Assembly (NCBI RefSeq): GCF_000296385.1
Contig: NZ_JH815185.1
Coordinates: 1,010,684 to 1,074,683, forward strand
Reading direction: 5' to 3'
From: Lachnoanaerobaculum sp. OBRC5-5
GTDB lineage: Bacteria; Bacillota; Clostridia; Lachnospirales; Lachnospiraceae
DNA: 64,000 nt
In this document: positions 51,526-61,285 of the stretch, piece by piece
How positions within the stretch are numbered: position 1 is the stretch's first letter
Layout: every line of letters starts with the position of its first letter
The notes under the pieces: model-generated
The model's database searches: none
Told to the model about the DNA's origin: nothing
Seen by the model: the letters and a program-made list of their open reading frames with translations, nothing else
Position numbers and translations under genes: made by a program

Positions 51526-54168
51526 TCAGTCGGCTAATCTTGCAAGCTGCTCTCTTACCTGTGAAAGCATCTGCTCATAGTTTTCAAGCTTTTTCTTTTC
51601 TTCATCTATTTTTGCCTGTGGAGCCTTACTTACAAACTTCTCATTTGAAAGCATTCCTGTTGATCTTGCAACCTCTCCTATAAGCTTCTTTTCTTCTTTT
51701 TTCAGTCTTTCAACTTCTTTTTCAATATCTACAAGCTCTTTTAAAGGTAAACATATGGATGCATTCGGTATTGCAACTCTTACAGAGTCCTTCTCAACAG
51801 TACTGTCATCCGAATCTATTATAAGCTTATCAAGTCCTGCAAGCTGCTTAAAGAAATCTCCGGCACTTTCAAATGTATCTCTTATCTTTTCACTTTCACT
51901 TACGACAATTCCCTTTGCCTTATGTGAAGGAGGAACATTCATAGACGCTCTTACATTTCTTATTGCTCTTACGGCCTCTTTTATAAGCTCGGCTTTATTT
52001 TCATCATCCTCAAAATTGTATTCAGGATTTTCTGCAGGCCAAGGCTCAATCATTATACTCTTTACATCTTCATTTACGGTACAATAGATTTCCTCTGTGA
52101 TAAAAGGCATAAACGGATGTAAAAGCTTTAGAATAGTATTTAAAACTTCTGTAAGTACTGCAAGCGCAGTATCTCGTGTTTCGTCTTCCTTATTCCAGAG
52201 TCTTACCTTTACCATTTCGATATACCAGTCACAGAACTCTTCCCATGCAAAGTCGTATATCTTTGAAAGTGCTATACCAAGCTCAAACTTATCAATATTT
52301 GTTGTAACTTCCTTTATAAGTTTGTTTGCCTTTGAAAGTATCCACTTATCTGAAAGCATAAGCTTTGAATTATCTATTTTACCCGGCTTGTCCTCACCTA
52401 TGTTCATCATGATAAGTCTTGCGGCATTCCAGATCTTATTTGCAAAGTTTCTGGCACTTTCCACTCTCTCATAGTAGAATCTCATATCATTTCCGGGTGC
52501 ATTTCCTGTAATAAGCATCATTCTGAGTGCATCCGCACCGTACTTGTCTATTACCTCAAGCGGATCGATACCGTTTCCGAGAGATTTACTCATCTTTCTA
52601 CCCTCGGAATCTCTTACAAGTCCATGGATAAGAACCGTGTGGAAAGGTGATTTTCCGGTCTGCTCATAGCCTGAGAACACCATTCTTACTACCCAGAAGA
52701 AAATAATATCATAACCTGTTACAAGAACATCCGTAGGATAGAAATACTTCATTTCCTCAGTATCCTCAGGCCATCCGAGTGTTGAGAAAGGCCAAAGTGC
52801 TGATGAAAACCATGTATCCAAAGTATCCTCATCCTGTACAAGCTCATGGCATCCGCATTTCGGACAGCTTTCAGGTTTCTCTCCGGCAACAGTTATCTCA
52901 CCGCATTTTTCACATGTATATGCAGGTATCTGATGTCCCCACCACAGCTGTCTTGAAATACACCAGTCTCTTATATTTTCAAGCCAATGCAAATATGTCT
53001 TTGCATAGCTTTCAGGTACAAACTTAAGTTCTCCTGTCTCAATCGCCTTTATAGCCGGCTTTGCCATCTCGTTCATAGCTACAAACCACTGCGGCTTTAT
53101 AAGCGGCTCTACAACTGTCTTACATCTGTCATGTCTGCCTACATTGTGGCTGTGAGGAACCACCTTTACCAAGAGACCTGCTTCTTCAAGATCCTTTACT
53201 ATAAGTTTTCTTGCCTCATATCTGTCAAGTCCGTCATACTTGCTTCCCGGCATATCAATAGTTGCATCATCATGCATTATATTGATTTCGCCCAGATTAT
53301 GTCTCTTTCCTACCTCGAAGTCATTAGGGTCATGTGCAGGTGTTATCTTTACACATCCTGTTCCGAACTCTTTATCAACATATTCATCCGCTACTACAGG
53401 TATTTCTCTTCCTACAAGCGGTAAAACAAGCTTCTTACCTATAATATCCTTATATCTTTCATCCAAAGGATTTACCGCAACCGCAGTATCTCCAAGAAGT
53501 GTCTCAGGTCTTGTTGTAGCAATCTCGACAAATTTTCCTTCTTCTCCCACAACAGGATACTTTATATGCCAGAAATTGCCATCCATCTCAATATGTTCAA
53601 CCTCGGCATCTGAAATGGATGTTTTACAAACAGGACACCAGTTTATAATCCTGTTACCCTTGTAAATATAGCCTTTTTCATACAATCTGAGGAAAACTTC
53701 CTTTACAGCCTTTTGTCCCTGTTCATCCATGGTAAATCTTTCTCTGTCCCAGTCTGCAGATGAACCAAGTCTTTGAAGCTGATTGATTATTCTTGTGCCG
53801 TAATCATTTCTCCATGCCCAAGCTTCCTTTAAAAATCCTTCTCTTCCAAGCTCGTGCTTATCCTTGCCCTCGGCTTTAAGCTTTTCAATAACTTTTACCT
53901 CTGTAGCAATAGCCGCATGGTCCGTTCCCGGCTGCCAAAGTGCCTCATATCCGGCCATTCTCTTATATCTTATCAGTATATCCTGCATGGTATTATCAAG
54001 TGCATGTCCCATATGCAACTGACCTGTGATATTCGGCGGCGGCATTATAATTGTAAAAGGCTTTTTATCCTTATTTACCTTTGCATGGAAGTACTTTTCT
54101 TCCAACCATTTTTTGTATATTCTGCCCTCTATTTTTTCGGGGCTGTATGTCTTTTCCAATTCTTTCAT
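51526..54168 (-). CDS. valS: Valyl-tRNA synthetase
   Basis: The 880-residue class I synthetase has PPPNITGQLHMGHALDN (HIGH site), the editing domain with TTRPETLLGDTAVAVNP, GRKMSKSLGNGIDP (KMSKS site) and a C-terminal coiled coil (EVERLKKEEKKLIGEV). It charges tRNA-Val and edits Thr. Only 11 bases separate it from the preceding gene, so there is no T-box leader and expression must come from upstream. Confidence 0.97.
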   Translation of the reverse strand: MKELEKTYSPEKIEGRIYKKWLEEKYFHAKVNKDKKPFTIIMPPPNITGQLHMGHALDNTMQDILIRYKRMAGYEALWQPGTDHAAIATEVKVIEKLKAEGKDKHELGREGFLKEAWAWRNDYGTRIINQLQRLGSSADWDRERFTMDEQGQKAVKEVFLRLYEKGYIYKGNRIINWCPVCKTSISDAEVEHIEMDGNFWHIKYPVVGEEGKFVEIATTRPETLLGDTAVAVNPLDERYKDIIGKKLVLPLVGREIPVVADEYVDKEFGTGCVKITPAHDPNDFEVGKRHNLGEINIMHDDATIDMPGSKYDGLDRYEARKLIVKDLEEAGLLVKVVPHSHNVGRHDRCKTVVEPLIKPQWFVAMNEMAKPAIKAIETGELKFVPESYAKTYLHWLENIRDWCISRQLWWGHQIPAYTCEKCGEITVAGEKPESCPKCGCHELVQDEDTLDTWFSSALWPFSTLGWPEDTEEMKYFYPTDVLVTGYDIIFFWVVRMVFSGYEQTGKSPFHTVLIHGLVRDSEGRKMSKSLGNGIDPLEVIDKYGADALRMMLITGNAPGNDMRFYYERVESARNFANKIWNAARLIMMNIGEDKPGKIDNSKLMLSDKWILSKANKLIKEVTTNIDKFELGIALSKIYDFAWEEFCDWYIEMVKVRLWNKEDETRDTALAVLTEVLNTILKLLHPFMPFITEEIYCTVNEDVKSIMIEPWPAENPEYNFEDDENKAELIKEAVRAIRNVRASMNVPPSHKAKGIVVSESEKIRDTFESAGDFFKQLAGLDKLIIDSDDSTVEKDSVRVAIPNASICLPLKELVDIEKEVERLKKEEKKLIGEVARSTGMLSNEKFVSKAPQAKIDEEKKKLENYEQMLSQVREQLARLAD

Positions 54169-54179
54169 ATCTACCTGCC

Positions 54180-54998
54180 TTATTTCATATTTCTGTAATC
54201 CGCTTTTAAATCAGCGATATAATCATCTAAAACTTTTTTCTTCCTTGCCGTATCTTCCGTCTCGAATATAGAATTTATATTCTTTATTCTTTCACTTTCT
54301 CCAACGCCTTCCAATGCTATATCAAAAGCTTTCTTTGCTTCGCCTGCCAAATCGGCTTTTAAGAGTTTACTCATTTCCTCATCATTTTCTTCTTCATATG
54401 ATGCTGTAAATATTCTCTTAAGGAAATATATTTCTATCAAAATCACATCATCATTTGTGATTTCATATGACTTTTTCAGCGCATCCAAAGCCTCTTCATA
54501 TAAAAAGAGATTTGCATAAATAACACCGAGATTATGATATACGCTTCCAATAAAACCGTTCTCAGCCTTTGTATCCATATCAAGGATTTCCAGATAGTAC
54601 TTTTTTGCCAAATCATACTTTCCTATATAAAACATATAGTCCGCTCTTTGCTTGGCAACTTCATGTACCGCCATTTTCTTTATCTTTCCCATGACATTTC
54701 TGAAAATAATTGTCTCTGCATTATTGTACAGACTGCATGAATCAATGATATATACCAAAATATCCTCATCAGCCGTTCCGTTGGACATTTTCCTTTTCAC
54801 ATTATCGGCTAAGACTTCCAAATTCAACTCATTCCTTATAAATTCAACCAAGGTATCACTTACTATTCCCTCGGTGACTAAAATAGGATTCTCAAATATT
54901 ATATAGCACAACTCTTCATAACTGTGTATATCAAGCGATAATACTTCTATATGGAAAGGCTTTTTTACTTTTAAGGCTTCACACAGTATCAATCCCAT
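54180..54998 (-). CDS. Helical TPR-like protein of an uncharacterised trio
   Basis: The 272-residue cytoplasmic protein is mostly helical. TPR-like repeats are visible at about 125-190 (YMFYIGKYDLAKKYYLEIL, YHNLGVIYANLFLYEEALDAL). The C-terminus is charged and coiled-coil-like (KKKVLDDYIADLKADYRNMK). No catalytic motif is seen. Its start overlaps the end of the actin/Hsp70-like gene by ten bases, with GAGGT upstream, so the two are translated together. It probably binds one of its neighbours. Confidence 0.72.
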   Translation of the reverse strand: MGLILCEALKVKKPFHIEVLSLDIHSYEELCYIIFENPILVTEGIVSDTLVEFIRNELNLEVLADNVKRKMSNGTADEDILVYIIDSCSLYNNAETIIFRNVMGKIKKMAVHEVAKQRADYMFYIGKYDLAKKYYLEILDMDTKAENGFIGSVYHNLGVIYANLFLYEEALDALKKSYEITNDDVILIEIYFLKRIFTASYEEENDEEMSKLLKADLAGEAKKAFDIALEGVGESERIKNINSIFETEDTARKKKVLDDYIADLKADYRNMK

Positions 54999-56218
54999 AT
55001 ATTTACCTCGATATTTCTCTTTACATCGGTAGGCGGATACATATCTCCAAAGCCTGCATCCTCTATTTCGACATTCATGATTTTATCGTCCAAAAATTTT
55101 GTTCTGAAATAAAATCTTCTGGTCTTTATAGGCCTTTTTGGTAGAAAGTCCAGTACAATAGGAATGTTTTTCTTGACCTTACCGTCAACTCCTACCACAC
55201 TGATATCTATTACTTCTTTCTCATCCGGTATCATTAAAAGTTCGGTATCCGGTTCACCCCAAAAGTCTCCCGCCTTTGCAAGGTATATCTTTCCGTCTTT
55301 ACCGTTGTTCTCCACATTTATATAAACATCCGACCTCAGTCTTCCTTCACAAAGTGCAGTTAAATTATATATGGAGTTCTCACTCGCAAGGTCAACACCT
55401 TTAAATGCCGCACCTTTTGCAAAAATATTTGTATCAAGATATACCTTACCTCTTGAACACAGATAACTTATAAATCCGTCTGCCCACTCATGTTCCGCAA
55501 ATACCTGCCCTGTAAGAAAAATAGACGAAAATTTTTTCTTATCCATTACTTTCTCGGCAACTGAAGTCAAAATCTTATCTGCAAGCTTGGCTCCTGAAGG
55601 ATTATTAAGTATCTGTAAGTTAAAAGCCTCATCCATATTTTCGGACTCCGCATTAACAAGCAGTTTCCTTGAATTTCTGTTTACAAGCATTTCATAGTAT
55701 GTAAGACTTACATCCGAAAGATCGTACATTCCCACTTTATTGTTCCATATATCTTTTTTTAATGAAAGAACAAAATAGATAAAGCTTTCTTCCTTGCTTA
55801 TTATATGTATATGGTTCGGTTGATATCCAAGCCCTACAAAGGCCTCCCTTATATCACCGACTATATCTTCTTCCAAACCTGCCATAGCTACAACTACTTC
55901 CTCAGGCTTTTCCTTATATAATTTTTCCATTCCGGCATTTATTATTTCTCTGAAGTAAATTTTTAATATTTCTTTTCCTTCATATCTTGTACCGTCAATG
56001 GTTGCTATACCGTCTTTTCTTGTCAATTTTAATAATTTATCGGTAATTATACCTTTTCCGTCCAATGCCAAAGCATAAGCATCTTCACCCACTACCCAGG
56101 CATCTTCACCCTTTTTTTTGCTTATAACAGTGGGGAAAATCAATGCTTCATCATCAGGGTAAAATATAAGATTTGTACTTATATCCGATAAAGCGATTCC
56201 AAGTACCTTCGGATTCAT
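54989..56218 (-). CDS. Actin/Hsp70-fold protein with atypical nucleotide site (DUF5716-like)
   Basis: The 409-residue protein has an ASKHA-like core. A degenerate first phosphate loop is VLGIALSDISTN (about 4-15), with Ala where Hsp70 has Asp. A second loop has VGMYDLSDVSLTYYEM, and an adenosine-like segment is IFLTGQVFAEHEWADGF. A beta-rich C-terminal part (about 300-409) recalls an Hsp70 substrate domain. The start is set at ATG 56218, five bases after GGGAG; a frame from 56230 would include that site. It resembles the family listed as DUF5716 (recalled, not searched). Function unknown. Confidence 0.72.
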   Translation of the reverse strand: MNPKVLGIALSDISTNLIFYPDDEALIFPTVISKKKGEDAWVVGEDAYALALDGKGIITDKLLKLTRKDGIATIDGTRYEGKEILKIYFREIINAGMEKLYKEKPEEVVVAMAGLEEDIVGDIREAFVGLGYQPNHIHIISKEESFIYFVLSLKKDIWNNKVGMYDLSDVSLTYYEMLVNRNSRKLLVNAESENMDEAFNLQILNNPSGAKLADKILTSVAEKVMDKKKFSSIFLTGQVFAEHEWADGFISYLCSRGKVYLDTNIFAKGAAFKGVDLASENSIYNLTALCEGRLRSDVYINVENNGKDGKIYLAKAGDFWGEPDTELLMIPDEKEVIDISVVGVDGKVKKNIPIVLDFLPKRPIKTRRFYFRTKFLDDKIMNVEIEDAGFGDMYPPTDVKRNIEVNIWD

Positions 56219-56279
56219 CGTATCTCCCATTTTATATAAATATCAAATGTAAATATAAAATTTACATTCCTTTCATTTT

Positions 56280-59200
56280 TTATATCAGTGTAAATAAATT
56301 AGCTACCAACTCGTCTTTATACACAAACTCGGTCAATTTTTCCTTAAGTTCTTTCTCTTTGTCTTTTGGCAGTTCCTCTATATCATTTATAAGAATAAAC
56401 CTGCTCTCTCCGGCATTATCCGCTTTACTGAATTGAACACAGTCATTTACCGAAACTTTCATCTCTCCGTCTTCATCTTCAAGAATCTGATATTCCCATA
56501 TCTCATCCGAAAAAATCTTCTTATATTTAACAAATATATTTTTATAGATATTGGGAAACTCCTCCTCAATAAAATCATCGTTTAAAGGAAAAATTCTTGA
56601 CTTCAATATAACGGAATCTTTCTTTGCCTTGTATTCAACAAAAGTGGATTCCAGTATATCTCTTTCAACCGCTACAAACTTTGACAGATTTTTAAAATAC
56701 GAAAATACCATTCCCATATCGCAAAGATTATTTACTATCTGCTCACATAATCTTGTCTGCTTAAAGTTAAGTTTATCCTTCTTTGAATAATATTTTGACA
56801 ATGCCAGCATATAAATATTCGGGAATTCCTTTATATCGTCAACATCACTGAGTCCGTCTTCCAGATACTCAAATATATTGTCTTTTATATTTTCATCATT
56901 CATGAAGAATAAATCACTCTTTACAGTAAAATATGCTCTTATGATTATATCCGTAACTCTTTTTCTCTCAGTATAAATTCTAAAAGCCTCATCAAGATCT
57001 GCCGTCTGATTTGAGAAAAGCATCTGTATAAGCAATCTTTCTTCAAAATCATATGTCTCAATATTTTTTTCAACACATAACTTTAAACAATCAAACATAT
57101 TTTGTGTTTTTCCGTTGTACACCTTTGCAATAAATTCCAAAGTTTTATCTGTGTACTTTTCATCCTTATAAAGATTAAAAGCCATCAAAGCAAGTATTTT
57201 ATTTTGATTAAATGCTTCATCGTCAATCGCCTTAATAATTAGCTTAAGTAATTCATCTTTTTTGAAATTATCGACTCCGAAGAATTTGACTACATCTATT
57301 GCCTCTTTTACATTTCCGGTATTCATCAATGTATCACAATACATGAAAATATTGTCTTCATCCAGATTCATCTCAGCCGTCTTATAAAGAAGCTTAAAGT
57401 TAATCTCTTCTTCCCTTTCTGAAGCTTTCCATAAATGCTCAATAAGCTTTGATAAAAGAATATTTTTAAATCTTGAATCAATGTCTATTTCATCCAATAC
57501 ACCTTCTATTAAAGCTATATCTTCATCAGCGATTTCACTGCTTTTTGCAATCTTTCCAAGCATCAAAAGCCTGTGCATATCATGATTTTTATCCAACTCA
57601 TAAGACCTGTCTATAAGATTTTGCATATGGAATATCTTATCTACTGTCATATTTTTGGAATAGTATCTGTTGCCCTCACAGTCCTCCGTAAGTATAATTG
57701 CATTTTCCGAATACAGTGCTACATAAGCCCTGTTATTTACAAGCTCATATTTCTTTTCGCCGTTCAGTTCCGGATATACAACAACTATAGAAGCCGCTTT
57801 ATCTTCAGGCACTCTCACATCATATGAGTTCATCAAAAACGGAATGATTTTTGCCAATCTTTCATCTATATCATCATCCTCAAGAATTCCGGAATAGATA
57901 TTTATAAGATGGTCATCCATCTTCAATTTCATAGCATTGTCAATGGTAAAAATCTTTATTCTCTTTATAAACTCTCTGTATATTTCACTGTTATGCGGAT
58001 AAAACTCTACAATATTTTCAAATATCTTTACCTTAAAGTCATCCTCCATCGAGTTTATTCTTTCAAAATGCTTCAGCACAGATTCAGGTATAGGTAAATC
58101 ATATTTTTCCGGAAGTGAGTAAACAAAATACTCATATATTCCTTCCACCGGCAATCCCTTTTCAATGCATCTTTCATACCATGCATTTACATACTTTTTT
58201 CTGACATTACCTTTTATAAAAATCTCACATATATCTGTAAGCAGTTCATTGCTCGGCAATGCATTGTATATTGAAAGCAGAATATTTAATATAGCTCCGT
58301 TGATTTTCTTTGTCTCTCTTACAACTGAGAGTATTTTTTCCGAAAGATTGACCGATATAAGATTATTTCTTATGCCGAAGCTGAGCGCCAACACTTCAAA
58401 TCTCGTACAGCTTGTCAAAAGATGCGGATTTTTACAAAGTAAAAGAGCATATTCCATCATCAATATTTTTGACCTGTCACCAAGCTCAAAAGCCCTCTTT
58501 AAAAACTTCTGTCTTTCCGCCGGGTTGTCCGCCAGACTTTCATCAAGATTTAATACAAGCATAAACTCAATATTTGAATGATATTTCTTATATAAATCCT
58601 TGATAAGCTTTGTAAGGTCTCTCATCTTTTCGGCATCCGGATACATATATGTATCCAGGTATTCTAAAATCAAATACTCATCTCTAAGTTCATGCCTGTT
58701 TTCTTTTATTTTTGAATCCAGACTGTTGATAATAGACTTTGCCGTAGCCTTATCTCCCTGCATCAGGTATATTTCGGCCTTTAAAAGCTTTACCAAAAAA
58801 CTCCTGTATGTACTTGCCTGTAATCTGTCAAGTACCGCAAGCATTTTAAATAAAATCTCATTTTTTTCGATTTTATCGTTGCAAAGTTCATGCTCAACTC
58901 TAAGCTTTATATAGGCAATCCACTGTTTTCTTTCAAATATTCTTGCTTCTCTTTGATATTCTTTTTCAAGATTTTTATTTATTACAACTTCGAGATATTT
59001 TTCATTTAAACCGTTACCAAACTTTATACTTGCAATATTTTTTCTGTCTTGCAAAAGCTCGGGATCTATAGTAAATCCAAGTTCAAAAGTATTATCTTCA
59101 AAGTTTTCGTTTTTGATTTTATCCGTATTTAATTTAATAAAACCTGCATTTGTTGATACATCAATATCAAGCAGTCCCCAGTTTTCTTTGTAAACTTTGA

Positions 59201-59837
59201 CGGTATAAACTTTATCTTCTTCTACAGTATTTAAATAAAGCGAATCCGATTCAAGCAAAAAATCCACCGCTTCTTTATTTCCCACAGCCTGCAGGAAATT
59301 TTCAAGGTTTAATCTGAAGTTATTGCCCTTATTAAGTACTTCGTAAATCTTTTGATATCTCAGGTCCTTCATAAAACCCGACTTACAAAAGTCTTTATAC
59401 ATAAAAATAGCCAATGCAATATTTATGTCTTCCTTTGCAATGACCATAAAATCATCCACTGTCTTTAATGACTCCAGCACAAGTACAGTATCCGTATTTT
59501 TTATATAAAAAGTATAGGGTATATCTCTTTCTCCGGCATTTGTTACCAGAGTTATAATACCCTCTATTTTTTCTTCTCCGCTCAAATTTTTCGAGTTGAT
59601 CTCAAGTACAACTTTGTTCTTTATTCCGCCAAAAGTTGCATCAACCACTCTTACTCTTATATTGTCGGAATACGCCACTCCCCTCAAAGGTACTTTATTG
59701 TCACTTCGTACCTCTATTTCAAAGCGAACAGCTTCATCCATCTTTATAGGCAGTTCTATATTATCCGGCTCACAGACCAATATAGGTAATTCTTCTTCAA
59801 TAATCCCCTTTGCCAAACGATTGATTCGCTCTCTCAT
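56280..59837 (-). CDS. 1185-residue helical-repeat protein (DUF5717-like)
   Basis: The N-terminal 280 residues are beta-rich (two sandwich-like blocks: DNIELPIKMDEAVRFEIEV region and INKNLEKEYQ boundary). The rest is an alpha-helical repeat array of TPR/solenoid type, broken near 690-740 by a small beta segment (ASIVVVYPELNGE, AYVALYSENAIILTEDCEG). The C-terminus is acidic with a conserved-looking beta end. There is no signal peptide or membrane helix. GAGGTG precedes the start. It is first in the trio and resembles the family listed as DUF5717 (recalled, not searched). It is probably a scaffold for the actin-like protein. Confidence 0.72.
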   Translation of the reverse strand: MRERINRLAKGIIEEELPILVCEPDNIELPIKMDEAVRFEIEVRSDNKVPLRGVAYSDNIRVRVVDATFGGIKNKVVLEINSKNLSGEEKIEGIITLVTNAGERDIPYTFYIKNTDTVLVLESLKTVDDFMVIAKEDINIALAIFMYKDFCKSGFMKDLRYQKIYEVLNKGNNFRLNLENFLQAVGNKEAVDFLLESDSLYLNTVEEDKVYTVKVYKENWGLLDIDVSTNAGFIKLNTDKIKNENFEDNTFELGFTIDPELLQDRKNIASIKFGNGLNEKYLEVVINKNLEKEYQREARIFERKQWIAYIKLRVEHELCNDKIEKNEILFKMLAVLDRLQASTYRSFLVKLLKAEIYLMQGDKATAKSIINSLDSKIKENRHELRDEYLILEYLDTYMYPDAEKMRDLTKLIKDLYKKYHSNIEFMLVLNLDESLADNPAERQKFLKRAFELGDRSKILMMEYALLLCKNPHLLTSCTRFEVLALSFGIRNNLISVNLSEKILSVVRETKKINGAILNILLSIYNALPSNELLTDICEIFIKGNVRKKYVNAWYERCIEKGLPVEGIYEYFVYSLPEKYDLPIPESVLKHFERINSMEDDFKVKIFENIVEFYPHNSEIYREFIKRIKIFTIDNAMKLKMDDHLINIYSGILEDDDIDERLAKIIPFLMNSYDVRVPEDKAASIVVVYPELNGEKKYELVNNRAYVALYSENAIILTEDCEGNRYYSKNMTVDKIFHMQNLIDRSYELDKNHDMHRLLMLGKIAKSSEIADEDIALIEGVLDEIDIDSRFKNILLSKLIEHLWKASEREEEINFKLLYKTAEMNLDEDNIFMYCDTLMNTGNVKEAIDVVKFFGVDNFKKDELLKLIIKAIDDEAFNQNKILALMAFNLYKDEKYTDKTLEFIAKVYNGKTQNMFDCLKLCVEKNIETYDFEERLLIQMLFSNQTADLDEAFRIYTERKRVTDIIIRAYFTVKSDLFFMNDENIKDNIFEYLEDGLSDVDDIKEFPNIYMLALSKYYSKKDKLNFKQTRLCEQIVNNLCDMGMVFSYFKNLSKFVAVERDILESTFVEYKAKKDSVILKSRIFPLNDDFIEEEFPNIYKNIFVKYKKIFSDEIWEYQILEDEDGEMKVSVNDCVQFSKADNAGESRFILINDIEELPKDKEKELKEKLTEFVYKDELVANLFTLI

Positions 59838-60014
59838 TTATACACCTCTTCCATAAACCATAACCTACATTTTATCATAAATAATAATGAATTTCTATAT
59901 CTAATCGGCAGTTAGTAATCCACAGGCAACTGAATAAAATACCCGGTAATGTATTACACTTTACATAATATCCCATTTGTTGTAAAATCTTTATATTACA
60001 CAGGAGGTCCGACG

Positions 60015-60542
60015 ATGCTCTCAGAACCGATGACTTTATATAAGTTAATGATACTATATATGTTAAAACAAGTGAAATTTCCACTTACAAACTCAAATAT
60101 ATCCGACTTTTTTGTCAGTAAAGAATATACTACATATTTTATAGTCCAGCAGGCTCTTTCAGAGCTTCTGGAATCAAACTTGCTGAGTGTCGAGAATATA
60201 AACAACAATTCCAGATATGAAATGACAAAAGAAGGCAAGGAAGCCCTCTCTTTTTTTGAGAAACAGATTTCTCCGGCTATAATTACAGATATAAACGAGT
60301 TTATACAGACAAATAAATTCCGTATGAGAAACGAAGTTTCCACTACGGCAGAATATTATAAGCTTCCGGGAAATGATCTGATTGTACACTGTGAGGTTTT
60401 AGAAGGTAAAACCCCGCTTATAAATATCGAAATAAATTCACCTGATGAAGAACAGGCCAATATTATGAAAAACAATTGGCGCTCCTGCAGTCAGGATATT
60501 TATCAGTATATTATGAAAAGACTTCTCGGAGGCATGGAATAA
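60015..60542 (+). CDS. DUF4364 winged-helix protein
   Basis: The 175-residue protein begins LSEPMTLYKLMILYMLKQV and has an N-terminal winged-helix domain (about 1-80) with a wing at NNNSRYEMTKEGKEAL. A mixed alpha/beta C-terminal domain follows. It is probably a DNA-binding regulator; its ligand and targets are unknown. The start is set at ATG 60015, with GGAGG seven bases upstream, rather than an earlier in-frame ATG at 59949. It is divergent from the DUF5717-like gene and might control it. Confidence 0.82.
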   Translation: MLSEPMTLYKLMILYMLKQVKFPLTNSNISDFFVSKEYTTYFIVQQALSELLESNLLSVENINNNSRYEMTKEGKEALSFFEKQISPAIITDINEFIQTNKFRMRNEVSTTAEYYKLPGNDLIVHCEVLEGKTPLINIEINSPDEEQANIMKNNWRSCSQDIYQYIMKRLLGGME

Positions 60543-60571
60543 AAAAGGACACTTATGTGTCCTTTTTTATT
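60538..60571. terminator. Bidirectional terminator between DUF4364 and livF
   Basis: A perfect 15-bp inverted repeat (GGACAC core) has a four-base loop, with A and T runs on its outer sides. It overlaps the stop codons of both convergent genes. Confidence 0.9.
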
Positions 60572-61277
60572 CCCCAAGATATGCTTTCTTTACACTGTCA
60601 TCATCTATAAGTGTCTTTGCATCTCCGTCAAGAACTATATTTCCGGTTTCAAGAACATATGCTCTGTCGGCAATACTAAGCGCTTTCTTTGCATTTTGCT
60701 CAACCAAGAGTACCGTGGTACCGCTCTCATGGATTTCTCTTATAATATCAAATATCTCATTTACATAAAGCGGTGACAGACCCATTGAAGGCTCATCCAT
60801 CAAAATAACTTTAGGATTACTCATAAGAGCTCTTCCCATTGCAAGCATCTGCTGCTCACCGCCTGAGAGTGTACCTGCAACCTGAGTCTTTCTCTCAAAA
60901 AGTCTTGGAAATCTCTTATAAATTTTATCAAGGCTCTCTTCAATTCCGGCCTTATCATTTCTTATATATGCGCCGAGTTTCAAATTTTCAATTACCGTCA
61001 AATCTCCGAAAACTCTTCTTCCCTCAGGCACATGTGCCATTCCGAGCTTAACAATATCATGTGCTTTGGTCCTCGTTATATCCTTGCCGTCAAACTCGAT
61101 ACTTCCTTCCTTTGCACTGAGAAGTCCTGTGACCGTGTGCAAAATAGAAGTTTTTCCTGCACCGTTTGCACCTATAAGAGCAACTATCTCACCTTGATTG
61201 ACGCAAAAACTTGCACCCTTTACAGCCTTGATCATTCCATAGTTCACGACAAGATCTTTTACTTTTAATATTTCCAT
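60567..61277 (-). CDS. livF: Branched-chain amino-acid ABC transporter ATPase LivF
   Basis: The 236-residue ABC ATPase has Walker A GANGAGKTS, signature LSGGEQQM, Walker B VILMDEPSMGLSP and the LVEQNAKKAL segment typical of LivF. It energises the LivH/LivM permease with LivG. It is last in the operon, nine bases after livG. Confidence 0.93.
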   Translation of the reverse strand: MEILKVKDLVVNYGMIKAVKGASFCVNQGEIVALIGANGAGKTSILHTVTGLLSAKEGSIEFDGKDITRTKAHDIVKLGMAHVPEGRRVFGDLTVIENLKLGAYIRNDKAGIEESLDKIYKRFPRLFERKTQVAGTLSGGEQQMLAMGRALMSNPKVILMDEPSMGLSPLYVNEIFDIIREIHESGTTVLLVEQNAKKALSIADRAYVLETGNIVLDGDAKTLIDDDSVKKAYLGE

Positions 61278-61285
61278 CGTTCCTC

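Noticed and set aside
54169-54179. T-box before valS
   Set aside because: Only 11 bases separate valS from the preceding gene.
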